Positions 43,477 through 52,489 of a stretch of 64,000 bases of DNA are shown piece by piece. How positions within the stretch are numbered: position 1 is the stretch's first letter; each line of letters starts with the position of its first letter. The notes under the pieces are model-generated. The model ran no database searches. It was not told the DNA's origin and was given only the letters and a program-made list of their open reading frames with translations. The DNA comes from Tabrizicola_A sp965284335 (GTDB lineage: Bacteria; Pseudomonadota; Alphaproteobacteria; Rhodobacterales; Rhodobacteraceae). The position numbers were made by a program, and so were the translations under genes. The DNA lies in assembly GCF_965284335.1 (NCBI RefSeq), contig NZ_OZ260076.1. One strand, 5' to 3'.

Positions 43477-44247
43477 ATGAATAAATTCGTAACTGCGGCG
43501 CTTGCCACCTTTGCCCTTGCCGGGGCTGCCATGGCTGAACCCGTCAAGATCGGCATTGCCGCCGAAGCCTATCCGCCCTTTGCCTCGCCCGATGCGGCTG
43601 GCAATTGGGTGGGCTGGGAAGTCGAAATCATCGGCGCTGTCTGCAAAGCCGCCGAAATGGAATGCGTCATCACTCCGGTGGCATGGGATGGGATCATCCC
43701 CTCGCTGACCTCGGGTCAGATTGATGCGATCATGGCGTCGATGTCGATCACCGAAGAGCGGATGCAGACCATTGATTTCTCGGACAAGTATTACAACACC
43801 CCAACGGTGGTCGTGGCCGCGACCGGCGCTGTCGCAAGCCCGGATGCTGCGGGTCTGACCGGAAAGATCATCGGCGTTCAGGCGGCCACCATCCATGAGG
43901 CCTATGTGAATGCCTATTTCGCGGATGCCGCGGCTGAGGTGAAAATCTACCAGACCCAAGATGAGGCCAATCAGGATCTGGCCGCTGGCCGTATCGATGC
44001 GACGCAAGCCGACAGCATCGCGATGGATGCCTTCCTTGCATCAGACGCCGGCAAGGCGTGCTGCGCGGTTGTGGGTGCGGTTGCAGATGATCCGGCGATC
44101 TTGGGCGCGGGCGTGGGGGCTGGTATCCGCAAAGGCGAGGATGAGCTGAAGGCCAAGATCAACGCCGGTATCGCCAAGATTTTGGAAGACGGCACCTATG
44201 ACGCCATCACCAAGACCTATTTCGCCTCGTCGATCTACGGCGGCTGA
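43477..44247 (+). CDS. Polar amino acid ABC transporter substrate-binding protein
   Basis: 256 residues of the SBP_bac_3 family. Signal peptide MNKFVTAALATFALAGAAMA. Ligand-domain features: IGIAAEAYPPF, GWEVEIIGAVCKAAEMEC, AWDGIIPSLTSGQIDAIMAS and MSITEERMQTIDFSDKYY. Similar to histidine/arginine/opine-binding proteins. Start ATG 43477 with GAGG eight bases upstream. A cysteine pair CC near residue 194 and Cys residues in the first lobe might form a disulfide, as in some opine binders. The exact ligand is uncertain. Confidence 0.93.
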   Translation: MNKFVTAALATFALAGAAMAEPVKIGIAAEAYPPFASPDAAGNWVGWEVEIIGAVCKAAEMECVITPVAWDGIIPSLTSGQIDAIMASMSITEERMQTIDFSDKYYNTPTVVVAATGAVASPDAAGLTGKIIGVQAATIHEAYVNAYFADAAAEVKIYQTQDEANQDLAAGRIDATQADSIAMDAFLASDAGKACCAVVGAVADDPAILGAGVGAGIRKGEDELKAKINAGIAKILEDGTYDAITKTYFASSIYGG

Positions 44248-44250
44248 TAG

Positions 44251-44988
44251 ATGATCCCGTTTGAGGTGCTTGCCACCTCTCCGCTGGATCTTCTGGCCTT
44301 TTCGCCCCCCGGTTGGGGGGCGACACTTCTGCGCGGGCTGTGGAACTCGGTTCTGATTGCCACGGGGGCCTATGCCTTGGGCCTGTTGATCGGCATCGGC
44401 GGGGCTTATGGCAAGCTTTATGGCAGCCCGGTCGTCAAGGATTTGCTGGCGGTTTACACCACTGTGGTCCGGGCGGTGCCGGAGCTGGTGCTGATCCTGA
44501 TCTTGTATTTCGCGGTGACCGATGCGGTGAACCAAATTGTGCTGGCCCTGGGCGGCAGCCGGATTGAGATTTCGGGCGTCGCTGCGGGTATTGCCGTTTT
44601 GGGCGTGGTGCAGGGCGCCTATGCGACCGAGGTGTTGCGCGGCGCCATTCTGGCGGTGCCAACCGGCCAGATCGAGGCGGCCCGCGCCATGGGCATGCCC
44701 CCCGGTCTGCTGGCGCGCCGCATCACGCTGCCCCTGATGCTGTCTTTTGCCATTCCGGGCCTTGCCAATCTGTGGCTGGTGGCAACCAAGGACACCGCTC
44801 TTTTGGCCGTGGTGGGCTTTGCCGAACTGACCCAAGCCACCCGTCAGGCCGCCAGCACCACCAAGGCGTTCTTCACCTTTTATGCGGCGGCGGGGGTGCT
44901 CTATCTGACCCTGTCCATCGCTTCGACGATCCTGTTCGCGCGCCTTGAAAAATGGGCGCGGCGCGGGCAACGGCGGATGGAGGAGTGA
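44251..44988 (+). CDS. Polar amino acid ABC transporter permease (HisQ type)
   Basis: 245 residues, about five helices. The BPD_transp_1 EAA region is GQIEAARAMGMPPGLLARRI. The N-terminal GWGATLLRGLWNSVLIATGA is typical of HisQ/GlnP-like permeases. It begins three bases after the SBP stop and ends one base before the second permease start. Confidence 0.93.
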   Translation: MIPFEVLATSPLDLLAFSPPGWGATLLRGLWNSVLIATGAYALGLLIGIGGAYGKLYGSPVVKDLLAVYTTVVRAVPELVLILILYFAVTDAVNQIVLALGGSRIEISGVAAGIAVLGVVQGAYATEVLRGAILAVPTGQIEAARAMGMPPGLLARRITLPLMLSFAIPGLANLWLVATKDTALLAVVGFAELTQATRQAASTTKAFFTFYAAAGVLYLTLSIASTILFARLEKWARRGQRRMEE

Positions 44989-44989
44989 G

Positions 44990-45769
44990 ATGCTGAAAGA
45001 TCTGCTCATCCCCCGGCGCATTGTGATGATGGCGATTGCGGTTGTCCTGTTGGGCCTGTGCTTTGTCTATGGCCGCTGGGATTGGCTTTGGGTGCCGAAG
45101 TATCAAAAGATGATGCTGACGGGCATCTGGAACACGCTGTCGCTGCTGGTCACCACCATGGTTTTGGGCATGTCGCTGGCCATTCCCTTGGGCTTGGCGC
45201 AGGCGGTTGGCCCTTGGTATCTGGCGCGCCCGGCGCAGGCCTTTTGCGGTGTGGTGCGGGGAACACCGCTCTTGCTGCAACTGTTCTTGCTCTATTACGG
45301 CATCGGCAGCCTGTTTCCGGGGATCCCCGGCATCCGCGAAAGCATGTTTTGGCCGATTTTGCGCGATGCGTGGTATTTTGCCGTCTTGGGCCTATCGCTG
45401 TCAGTGGCGGGTTATGAGGGCGAGGTGATGCGCGGGGCTTTCAAAGGCGTGCCGCATGGCCAGTTGGAGGCGGCCAAGGCGATGGGCATGCCGCGCTTTA
45501 CATTGTTTCGCCGCATCTGGTTGCCCCAAGCCTTGCACCGCGTGCTGCCAACCCTTGGCGGTGAGACGGTTTTGCAACTGAAAGCCACGCCCCTTGTCGC
45601 GATGATCACGGTGACAGACATCTATGCGGTGTCGAGCCGTGTTCGTTCCGAGACGTTGATCGTCTATGAACCTTTGCTGATGCTGGCTTTGGTCTATCTC
45701 GCCATCACCGGGCTGATCGTCGCGCTGTTCACATGGTTTGAACGCAGAATCCCGGCGCGCACGGTCTAG
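44990..45769 (+). CDS. Polar amino acid ABC transporter permease (HisM type)
   Basis: 259 residues with about five helices. EAA region GQLEAAKAMGMPRFTLFRRI, and VVRGTPLLLQLFLLYYGIG, a HisM/OccM hallmark. The ATG at 44990 is preceded by GGAGGAG. It is last in the operon. Its stop TAG is part of CTAG at 45766-45769, which also supplies the stop of the convergent regulator, so the two genes overlap by four bases and no terminator can lie between. Confidence 0.93.
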   Translation: MLKDLLIPRRIVMMAIAVVLLGLCFVYGRWDWLWVPKYQKMMLTGIWNTLSLLVTTMVLGMSLAIPLGLAQAVGPWYLARPAQAFCGVVRGTPLLLQLFLLYYGIGSLFPGIPGIRESMFWPILRDAWYFAVLGLSLSVAGYEGEVMRGAFKGVPHGQLEAAKAMGMPRFTLFRRIWLPQALHRVLPTLGGETVLQLKATPLVAMITVTDIYAVSSRVRSETLIVYEPLLMLALVYLAITGLIVALFTWFERRIPARTV

Positions 45770-46557
45770 GCCTCATCCAAGGTCTGAATGAAGCGAGAGA
45801 ACAGCTCGCCCTGCGAACTGATGCGCAGTTTGGCGTATATGTTCCGCCTGTGGATGCGAACGGTTCCGGGCGAGATGCCAAGAATACGGCCAACCGCATC
45901 GGCCGAATGGCCTTTCAACGTGTGTTCGACGATTTCGCGTTCCCGCGCTGTCAAAACGCCATCGCCAAAGCTGTGGAACGAGCGTTCGATCGCCGACTCT
46001 CGCGCCGGGCGCTGTCTGTCTTGGGCCGAATGGTCGAACTGTGACGGCAGGTTGGCCCAATGACGACAGATGGCGCTTTCAACAACGGGACGCATTTCTT
46101 CAAGTGCCCGCATCTCGCGCGACGAAAAAGGCCGTTCGTCCCGCATCAGCGACAGGACAACCATCGCGCCTTCGGGGATATCGACGAAAAAGCCGATCTC
46201 TTCGGCCAGCCCAGTCTGGACATAGTAGCTTCGAAAGTATTCGCCCTGATAGAACCGATCTGGTGCAAGGTCGCGCATACGGTAAAGCCCCGCTTCGACC
46301 GGGCGCGTCGCGGCAAGGTAGAAAGGGTCAAGTAGATAAGGACCTTCTTGGTAATCTGTGACGAAAACCTTGCGTCGAAAGGCGGGGAAGTCGTCATAAA
46401 GATCCATCGGCCGGGCCGAGCCGCGATAGCCGAAGATCACCGTGTAGGTATAAGGCGTCACCGCTTGCAAAAGTCCCGAAAGCGTTGGGGCAAAGCTGTC
46501 GCGTCCGATATTGGCGATCAGGCTGCCGGTTTTTGTCCAAAGGCTGGGTCTTTCCAT
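45766..46557 (-). CDS. LuxR-family transcriptional regulator
   Basis: 263 residues. C-terminal GerE/LuxR helix-turn-helix: LTAREREIVEHTLKGHSADA, ILGISPGTVRIHRRNIYAKL, then RISSQGELFSRFI. The N-terminal ~180 residues are a PAS/GAF-like sensor typical of solo LuxR regulators of metabolism, not an acyl-homoserine-lactone domain as far as I can see. It stands divergently from the PotA-like operon, with 88 bases between, and convergently to the amino-acid operon. The PotA-like operon is its most likely target. Confidence 0.88.
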   Translation of the reverse strand: MERPSLWTKTGSLIANIGRDSFAPTLSGLLQAVTPYTYTVIFGYRGSARPMDLYDDFPAFRRKVFVTDYQEGPYLLDPFYLAATRPVEAGLYRMRDLAPDRFYQGEYFRSYYVQTGLAEEIGFFVDIPEGAMVVLSLMRDERPFSSREMRALEEMRPVVESAICRHWANLPSQFDHSAQDRQRPARESAIERSFHSFGDGVLTAREREIVEHTLKGHSADAVGRILGISPGTVRIHRRNIYAKLRISSQGELFSRFIQTLDEA

Positions 46558-46645
46558 CGCAATCGCCGTTCACGTATTTGATATGCAATTTGTGGTATAT
46601 ACATCGAACGCCACCGTTTCTACGCTGATATCCAATCAGAGGCAT
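46558..46645. promoter_or_regulatory. Divergent promoter region, luxR-type gene / PotA-like operon
   Basis: 88 bases between two divergent genes must hold both promoters. An AT-rich patch with the 8-base palindrome GTATATAC (about 46594-46601) lies near the centre and could be a -10 region or an operator. No stronger assignment can be made. Confidence 0.45.
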
Positions 46646-47773
46646 ATGTGCGGCGTGATGGATAGCAAGCTGGAAACTGACCCTGGACCTCAGGACGCCC
46701 CCATCGCGGAGCTTCGCGATGCCAGCAAGCATTACGGCGCGGTGATCGCGGCAGATGGCCTGAACCTGTCAATCCGGCGGGGCGAGTTTCTGTCATTCCT
46801 CGGACCTTCGGGATGCGGCAAGACGACGGCGCTGCGGATGCTGGCGGGGTTCGAGCGGCCCAGTTCGGGTGACATCCTGTTGGATGGACAGCGCGTGAAT
46901 GATGTGCCGCCGCATATGCGGCCGGTGAACATGGTGTTTCAGCATTACGCTTTGTTCCCACATCTGACCGTCGCACAAAACATCAGCTATGGCCTGCGCC
47001 AGCGCCGTCCCCGGTTGCCAGAGGCCGAAATTGCCCGCTTGGTTGAACAAGCGCTGGAAACCGTCCGCTTGCCGGGCTTTGGCCACCGGCGGATCTGGGA
47101 GATGTCGGGCGGTCAGCAACAGCGCGTGGCATTGGCGCGCGCCATTATCAATGAGCCAAAGCTGCTGCTTTTGGACGAACCGATGGCGGCGCTTGATAAA
47201 AAGCTGCGCCGGGACATGCAGATTGAGCTTCAGACGCTTCAGCGCAAGTTGGGGATCACCTTTATCTTGGTGACGCATGACCAAGAAGAGGCGCTGTCAA
47301 TGTCAGACCGCATTTGCATCATGCGGGGCGGTCGGATCGTGCAGGTGGGCAGCCCGCGTGAGCTTTATGATCGGCCGACGAGCCGCTATGTTGCTGATTT
47401 TGTGGGAAAGTCCAATTTCTTTCCCGGAACCGTTGCGCTTGCTGCAAAGGGGCGTGCAGAACTGGCCGCTGCAGGCGGCATTCGCATAAACGGCAATGCC
47501 CCCGGCGGGATTGTGGTGGGCCAGACCGCCACGGCAAGCCTGCGACCAGAACAGATCGCCCTGACGCGGAAGGACGGCAATTTGCCGGTGGCCGTGGTCA
47601 ACCGCATCTTCTTGGGCGAGCATACCGAATACCTGGTGCGACATGCCGATCTTGGCGACTTTCTTGTGCTGGTGTCGCGCCAGGCCGAAGCGGTCGAGGG
47701 CGCCTTTGAGCCAGGCAACCCGGCCTATGCGTCATGGTCGGAGGGGGCCGCGCTTATCCTTGCCGATGAATGA
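46646..47773 (+). CDS. PotA-like ABC transporter ATPase
   Basis: 375 residues. Walker A GPSGCGKTT, Q-loop VFQHYALFPHLTV, signature MSGGQQQR, Walker B LLLLDEPMAALDKKLR, H-loop VTHDQEEA. The C-terminal TOBE domain (LRPEQIAL) is typical of polyamine/iron/molybdate-type importers. First gene of an operon ATPase-SBP-permease-permease-SDR. ATG 46646 has AGAGG just upstream; the ATG at 46658 is an alternative. Substrates may be polyamines, opine-like compounds or amines. I cannot decide between them. Confidence 0.92.
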   Translation: MCGVMDSKLETDPGPQDAPIAELRDASKHYGAVIAADGLNLSIRRGEFLSFLGPSGCGKTTALRMLAGFERPSSGDILLDGQRVNDVPPHMRPVNMVFQHYALFPHLTVAQNISYGLRQRRPRLPEAEIARLVEQALETVRLPGFGHRRIWEMSGGQQQRVALARAIINEPKLLLLDEPMAALDKKLRRDMQIELQTLQRKLGITFILVTHDQEEALSMSDRICIMRGGRIVQVGSPRELYDRPTSRYVADFVGKSNFFPGTVALAAKGRAELAAAGGIRINGNAPGGIVVGQTATASLRPEQIALTRKDGNLPVAVVNRIFLGEHTEYLVRHADLGDFLVLVSRQAEAVEGAFEPGNPAYASWSEGAALILADE

Positions 47774-47804
47774 ACGTTTCCAAGAACCAACTGGGAGAAT
47801 GATC

Positions 47805-48965
47805 ATGACAGACCGTAAAGACGTAGTGACACGCGAACAGTTTATGGCGGAACTTTACCGCTACAAGAAAGGCTCGGTCACGCGCCGGCATTTCTTGGGT
47901 GTGACGGGCCTTGGGCTGGCCACCAGCGTCCTTGGCGCGGCGCTGCCGGGCCTGCGCTCGGCGGCCCATGCGCAAACAGGTATCGGTGACCGCGTCGTGG
48001 TGGCCAGCTGGCCGAATTACCATGATGCGGCGAACTTCGATGCGTTCACCGCCGAAACCGGGGCTGCGGTCGATCTGAACGTTTTTGGGTCGAACGAAGA
48101 GATGCTTGCCAAGCTTCAGGCTGGTGGCTCTGGCTGGGATGTGTTCGTGCCGACGAACTACACGATCACCACCTATGTCGAGCAAGACCTGATCGAGCCT
48201 TTGGACCTGTCGAAACTGCCAAATTACGATCAGGCCAGCTTTGATGCGCGTTTTGCGGATGCGGGCATGGTGAATGGCATGGTCTATGCCGTGCCGCGCA
48301 ACTGGGGGACCACGGGCTTTGTGGTGAATACCAGCATGCTTGGCGATAAGCCAAAGCCCACGACTTGGAAGGAATTCTGGGACATGACCATGGCCGAATT
48401 CTCGGGCCGAACCATGGTGCATGACTACCAGCTGACCACCATCGGCAATGCTTTGAAATACTTTGGCTATTCTTTCAACTCGGTCGATCCGGCCGAATTG
48501 GCAGAGGCTGAAAAGCTGCTTTTGGACGTCAAGCCGCATCTCTTTGGCATCAATTCGGACTATCAGCCCTCGATGCGATCAACCGACGCCTGGATGTCGA
48601 TTGCCTGGACGGGCGACGGTTTGCAACTGCACCGCGACATGCCGGAAATCGACTATGTGCTGGGTAAAGAGGGGGGTGAGCTTTGGTCTGACTTCTTCGC
48701 CATCCCGAAAGGTGCGCCGCACCGTGATGCGGCCTATGCGCTGATCAACTATTTGCTGGCACCGGACGTGAATGCCAAGGAAGTGGCCTTCCACGGCTAT
48801 CCGGTGGCAGATGCGCGGGTGAATGCGATCTTGCCTGCCGAGATGCTGAACGATCCAATCATGTATCCGGCGGCCGAGCTGTTGGATCCGCTGGAGTTCG
48901 GTGCAGCCGTTACCCTGACCGACCCGAACCGCGCCGAGCTTATGGCCCGGTTTAAATCGGCTTAA
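47805..48965 (+). CDS. PotD-like ABC transporter binding protein with Tat signal
   Basis: 386 residues. The N-terminus contains a twin-arginine motif, SVTRRHFLGVTGLG, then a hydrophobic stretch and AHA-Q as probable cleavage, after an unusual ~30-residue cytoplasmic leader. The mature domain is PotD-like: VVVASWPNYHDAANFDAF, GWDVFVPTNYTITTYVE, and YAVPRNWGTTGF (the WGT motif is common in polyamine binders). It is thus exported folded, uncommon for PotD. ATG 47805 is seven bases after GGGAG; ATG 47799 is too close. Confidence 0.9.
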   Translation: MTDRKDVVTREQFMAELYRYKKGSVTRRHFLGVTGLGLATSVLGAALPGLRSAAHAQTGIGDRVVVASWPNYHDAANFDAFTAETGAAVDLNVFGSNEEMLAKLQAGGSGWDVFVPTNYTITTYVEQDLIEPLDLSKLPNYDQASFDARFADAGMVNGMVYAVPRNWGTTGFVVNTSMLGDKPKPTTWKEFWDMTMAEFSGRTMVHDYQLTTIGNALKYFGYSFNSVDPAELAEAEKLLLDVKPHLFGINSDYQPSMRSTDAWMSIAWTGDGLQLHRDMPEIDYVLGKEGGELWSDFFAIPKGAPHRDAAYALINYLLAPDVNAKEVAFHGYPVADARVNAILPAEMLNDPIMYPAAELLDPLEFGAAVTLTDPNRAELMARFKSA

Positions 48966-48969
48966 TGTG

Positions 48970-49821
48970 ATGCGGCAGGACCTGAAGACTTGGTTGTTCA
49001 TTGCCCCCGCGGGGGCGTGGTTCCTGTGTATGCTGGTCCTGCCGCTCATCGTCGTTTTCGTCTTTTCTTTTGGCGAGCGGGGGGCGGCGGGTGGCTATGT
49101 GCCCGCCTTCACCTTCGAGAATTTTCTGAACCTTGGCGCGCGATGGGCGGCGTTTAAGAATACGCTGGTCCTTGCACCGTTTGGCACGCTGATTTGCCTT
49201 CTGATCGCCTATCCGCTGGCCTATTTCTTGGCGCTTCGAACATCGCCCCGCTGGCGGACCGTACTGTTGATCTTGGTGATCGTGCCCTTCTGGACCTCGA
49301 TCCTGATCCGCAGCTATGCGTGGATTTATTTGCTGGGTGGGCAGGGCATCCCGTCACTTCTGAACAGCCTTGGCTTGGGCAATCCGCGACTGATCAACAC
49401 GCCGTTTGCTGTGCTGGTCGGCATTGTCTACGGCTATTTGCCGCTGATGGTCTTTCCGATCTATGTCGCGCTGGAACGTTTGGACAAGCGCTTGCTCGAG
49501 GCATCTTCCGATCTGGGCTGTCCGCCATGGCGCAGTTTCGTGCAAATCACGCTTCCTTTGTCGATGCCGGGGGTGGCGACGGGCTGTATGCTGGTCTTCA
49601 TCCTGCTGATGGGTGAGTTTTTGATCCCGGCGATGCTGGGCGGCGGCAAGGTGTTCTTCATCGGCAATGCGCTGGTTGACCTGTTCCTGCAATCGCGCAA
49701 CTGGGCTTTTGGTTCCGCCGTCGCGGTGGCCTTGGTGTTGGTCATGCTGGTCACGGTTGTTGCCTATATGCGCTTCACCCGCCGCTGGGCAGGCGGGCGT
49801 GACGACGTGTCATTGATGTGA
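48970..49821 (+). CDS. PotB-like ABC transporter permease
   Basis: 283 residues with six helices; EAA loop LLEASSDLGCPPWRSFVQIT. First helix KTWLFIAPAGAWFLCMLVLP. ATG 48970; a GTG one codon before is possible. Partner of the next permease. Confidence 0.92.
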   Translation: MRQDLKTWLFIAPAGAWFLCMLVLPLIVVFVFSFGERGAAGGYVPAFTFENFLNLGARWAAFKNTLVLAPFGTLICLLIAYPLAYFLALRTSPRWRTVLLILVIVPFWTSILIRSYAWIYLLGGQGIPSLLNSLGLGNPRLINTPFAVLVGIVYGYLPLMVFPIYVALERLDKRLLEASSDLGCPPWRSFVQITLPLSMPGVATGCMLVFILLMGEFLIPAMLGGGKVFFIGNALVDLFLQSRNWAFGSAVAVALVLVMLVTVVAYMRFTRRWAGGRDDVSLM

Positions 49822-49828
49822 GGCCGGC

Positions 49829-50641
49829 ATGAGATTTTACGCACTGGCCGTCTACCTCTTTCTCTATATCCCGATCGGTGTGATCGCGCTTTTCAGCTTT
49901 AACGCGGGGCGCCATGCCTCTCAGTTTCAGGGTTTTTCGATCCAATGGTATGGCAAGGCCATATCGAACCCCTTCGTGATGGATGCCCTAAAAACCAGCC
50001 TGACGGTTGCCTTGATCTCGGCGGTTTTGGCAACGCTTTTCGGCACCATGGCGGCGATGGCGCTGCAATCGGTGAAAGGGCGGCTGCGGTTGGTGTTCGA
50101 TGCGCTGATCTATGTCGCGGTGATGGTGCCGGGGATCGTGATTGGAATCGCAACGCTGATCGCGCTTGTCACCTTGTTTGACTGGGTAAACCCGGTGCTG
50201 TCGGCGCTTTGGCCGCTTGCCAGTAAGGCACCGCAGCTGTCGCTGGGCTATGGCTCGTTGATCGCAGCCCATGGGCTTTTCAGCATGGCTTTGGTCATCA
50301 TCATCGTGCGGGCCCGCATGGCAGGGATGGACCGCAGCCTGATTGAGGCATCCGCCGATCTGGGTGCAACGCCTTGGGGCACGTTTCGTCAGGTCACATT
50401 GCCGCAGATTTTCCCTGGGATCTTGGCGGGGTTTCTTCTGGCCTTCACCTTCAGTTTTGATGATTTCATCATCGCCTTCTTCGTTGCGGGATCGCAAACC
50501 ACGCTGCCGGTCTATGTCTTTTCCTCGATCCGGCGCGGTGTCACGCCCGAGATCAATGCCATCGGCACCATGGTGCTGGCGGTGTCGCTGATCCTGCTGA
50601 TCGCCGCGCAGGCGATATTGCAGCGCGGACGCAAGGGGTAA
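49829..50641 (+). CDS. PotC-like ABC transporter permease
   Basis: 270 residues, six helices; EAA loop LIEASADLGATPWGTFRQVT, and the C-terminal FSFDDFIIAFFVAG typical of PotC/PotI. Starts seven bases after the preceding stop and ends two bases before the SDR start. Confidence 0.92.
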   Translation: MRFYALAVYLFLYIPIGVIALFSFNAGRHASQFQGFSIQWYGKAISNPFVMDALKTSLTVALISAVLATLFGTMAAMALQSVKGRLRLVFDALIYVAVMVPGIVIGIATLIALVTLFDWVNPVLSALWPLASKAPQLSLGYGSLIAAHGLFSMALVIIIVRARMAGMDRSLIEASADLGATPWGTFRQVTLPQIFPGILAGFLLAFTFSFDDFIIAFFVAGSQTTLPVYVFSSIRRGVTPEINAIGTMVLAVSLILLIAAQAILQRGRKG

Positions 50642-50643
50642 CC

Positions 50644-51420
50644 ATGCCAAGGGGGGCATCTATGCTGCTTCAGGATCGTGTGGCATTTGTGACCGGCGCT
50701 GGGTCGGGCATCGGGCGGGCAGGGGCCATCGCCATGGGCGCCGAGGGCGCCATCGTGATCGTGACCGACCGCGACGTCGCAAAAGCGCAGGCTGTGGCAG
50801 AGGACATCGCAAAGGCGGGCGGGCGGGCCGAGGCGCATGGGCTGGATGTCTGCGATGAGCCTGCCTTGGTGGCGGCCATCGCCAAAACCGCTGCCCGTCA
50901 GGGTCGGCTTGACATCCTACACTCACATGCCGGGATCCAAATTCCGGGCCGCCTTGAAGATGTTACGGCAGAGGAAATGGACCGGTCCTGGCAATTGAAC
51001 GTCCGATCGCACTTTACCGCGGCCCGGGCGGCGATGCCGGTGATGAAGGCGCAGGGTAAGGGATCGATCATCATCACCTCGTCGAATTCGGGTGTGCAAT
51101 ATGACCGCGAGATGATTGCCTATGCGACAACCAAACATGCGGTCATCGCCATGGCGCGCCAAATCGCTGTAGATTATGCGCGCTATAATGTGCGCTGCAA
51201 TGCACTTTGCCCGGGCTTTGTGGACACGCCTTTTAATGCGGGCTTCGAACGCCAGATGGGCGGTCGTGATGCGCTTGAGGCTTATGTGTCCCAGATGATC
51301 CCGATGGGGCGCTGGGGCACGGCAGAGGAAATTGCCCAAGGCATCGTGTTTTTGGCGTCTGACCAATCCTCTTTCATGACAGGCCATGCTTTGGTGATCG
51401 ACGGGGCCGAGTGCCTTTAG
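50644..51420 (+). CDS. SDR-family oxidoreductase of the PotABCD-like operon
   Basis: 258 residues. Cofactor motif TGAGSGIGRAGA, and YATTK with a preceding IIITSSNSG giving the Ser-Tyr-Lys set. The NNAG motif usual in classical SDRs is replaced by HSHAG, an unusual change in the segment that stabilises the central sheet. Asp after the second strand (VTDRD) suggests NAD. Being last in the transporter operon, it probably acts on the imported compound. ATG 50644 or 50662; both have good ribosome binding sites. Confidence 0.88.
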   Translation: MPRGASMLLQDRVAFVTGAGSGIGRAGAIAMGAEGAIVIVTDRDVAKAQAVAEDIAKAGGRAEAHGLDVCDEPALVAAIAKTAARQGRLDILHSHAGIQIPGRLEDVTAEEMDRSWQLNVRSHFTAARAAMPVMKAQGKGSIIITSSNSGVQYDREMIAYATTKHAVIAMARQIAVDYARYNVRCNALCPGFVDTPFNAGFERQMGGRDALEAYVSQMIPMGRWGTAEEIAQGIVFLASDQSSFMTGHALVIDGAECL

Positions 51421-51610
51421 GCTGGATTTTGTGTGTCACCAAGCTTTCGTGAACGCATCGGTGCATGCAGCGCTTAGCCAAACGCGCGGTTTTGTCCTGC
51501 GGCATTCGTAAAACGAACGCAGCCGTTGTGGGTTTATGGGTGGTGTTTCGTTCCGAGTTTATCGGATACCATAAACTCAAATAAGGATGATGGTTGCAAA
51601 GAAAAGCAAA

Positions 51611-52361
51611 ATGACAAATCGCAAATCGCAAGAGGTCCGCGTATGATCGGTCAGAACGGTGTTTGTGCATCAAGTCTCATACGAAACGCAGGCGGGTGCG
51701 CTTGCGGCCATCGCACCCCAGATTGGCTGTCTTCTCCAGCCCCTGCGCTGATGGCTCAAGCAGGCCGAGAAAGATATTTGCATTCGCGATGGTGCCACGA
51801 ACGAAGAGCAGGCTTGGGTCTAGGTAATGGAATGTGAGATTCGCGAGTTGAGCTCGGCGAATGAAATCCTGCACAAGGCATCCACATGATTTGCGCAGGC
51901 GAAACTCTGCCGCTCACAGAAGCGCTGATCGGCCTTATTGAAGATCAGCGCGTTGATTACCGTGTCGAGTCGATTCTGAGGGTTCTGCTGATCGCGTAGT
52001 AGGCATTTAACGAACGCTTGTCCTGTCTCGCTGATCCGTAAAAAGCTTCGGCGCGCTATCAGCGGGAAACAGAACTTCGTGCATAGATCAAACGTGTTTG
52101 GGATAAGAATTACCTGGGCTATTGGGCGCGCAAGGCATGGGATCGGTTGAAAGGCGAGGGCTTTAAGCTGGAGCGCTGTACGGTGGAGTGCCTGAAAAAA
52201 GCGCGGCATTGATGGTGCTATACGAGGAAAAGTGGTCAAGACTACGGTTCCAGACTCGTCAGCGTCTTGTCCGCGTGAGACGGTGAACCGCGCGTTCTGG
52301 GCGCCAGTGCCGAACCTGCTGCGGGTCAGCGAGTCTGCCTACGTGCTGACCAGGCAGGGCG
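51611..52361 (+). pseudogene. Decayed IS3-family insertion sequence (orfA and orfB remnants)
   Basis: From 51611 a frame reads MTNRKSQEVRV, then after an in-frame stop at 51644 VRTVFVHQVSYETQAGALA and AAIAPQIGC, followed by W-KQAEKDI: this matches IS3-family OrfA. Later frames read VDYRVESILRVL, RVWDKNYLGYWARKAWDR and EGFKLERCTVE (OrfB start), then GAIRGKVVKTT, ETVNRAFWAPVPNLL and VSESAYVLTRQGVV. Several stops and frameshifts interrupt it. The last part of OrfB, including most of the DDE catalytic region, is missing. It is nonfunctional. Confidence 0.88.
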
Positions 52362-52444
52362 TTGTTTCTATTGTTTGAAAAATTTAGAAAATTATGAAGC
52401 TTGGCGTCTTGATCTCTTAGGCTTATTTGGGGGGCGGATTATAA

Positions 52445-52489
52445 ATGGCATTCAAGAGGTCGGGAGTTCGATCCTCCCTGGCTCCACCA
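52445..52489 (+). tRNA. 3' half of tRNA-Ala(GGC), truncated
   Basis: From the anticodon loop ATGGCAT (U33, anticodon GGC) the sequence runs on as the 3' anticodon stem TCAAG, a five-base variable region, the T arm GGGAG-TTCGATC-CTCCC, the acceptor strand TGGCTCC, discriminator A and CCA. U at position 70 would give the G3-U70 identity pair of alanine tRNAs. The 5' half (acceptor, D arm, 5' anticodon stem) is absent, so it is not a functional gene. Truncation exactly at the anticodon loop is typical of tyrosine-integrase attachment sites in tRNA genes. Confidence 0.85.

Noticed and set aside
52445..52489. Functional tRNA or tmRNA 3' end
   Set aside because: The D arm and 5' acceptor are missing upstream, and the anticodon loop GGC fits tRNA-Ala rather than tmRNA. 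It is a fragment.
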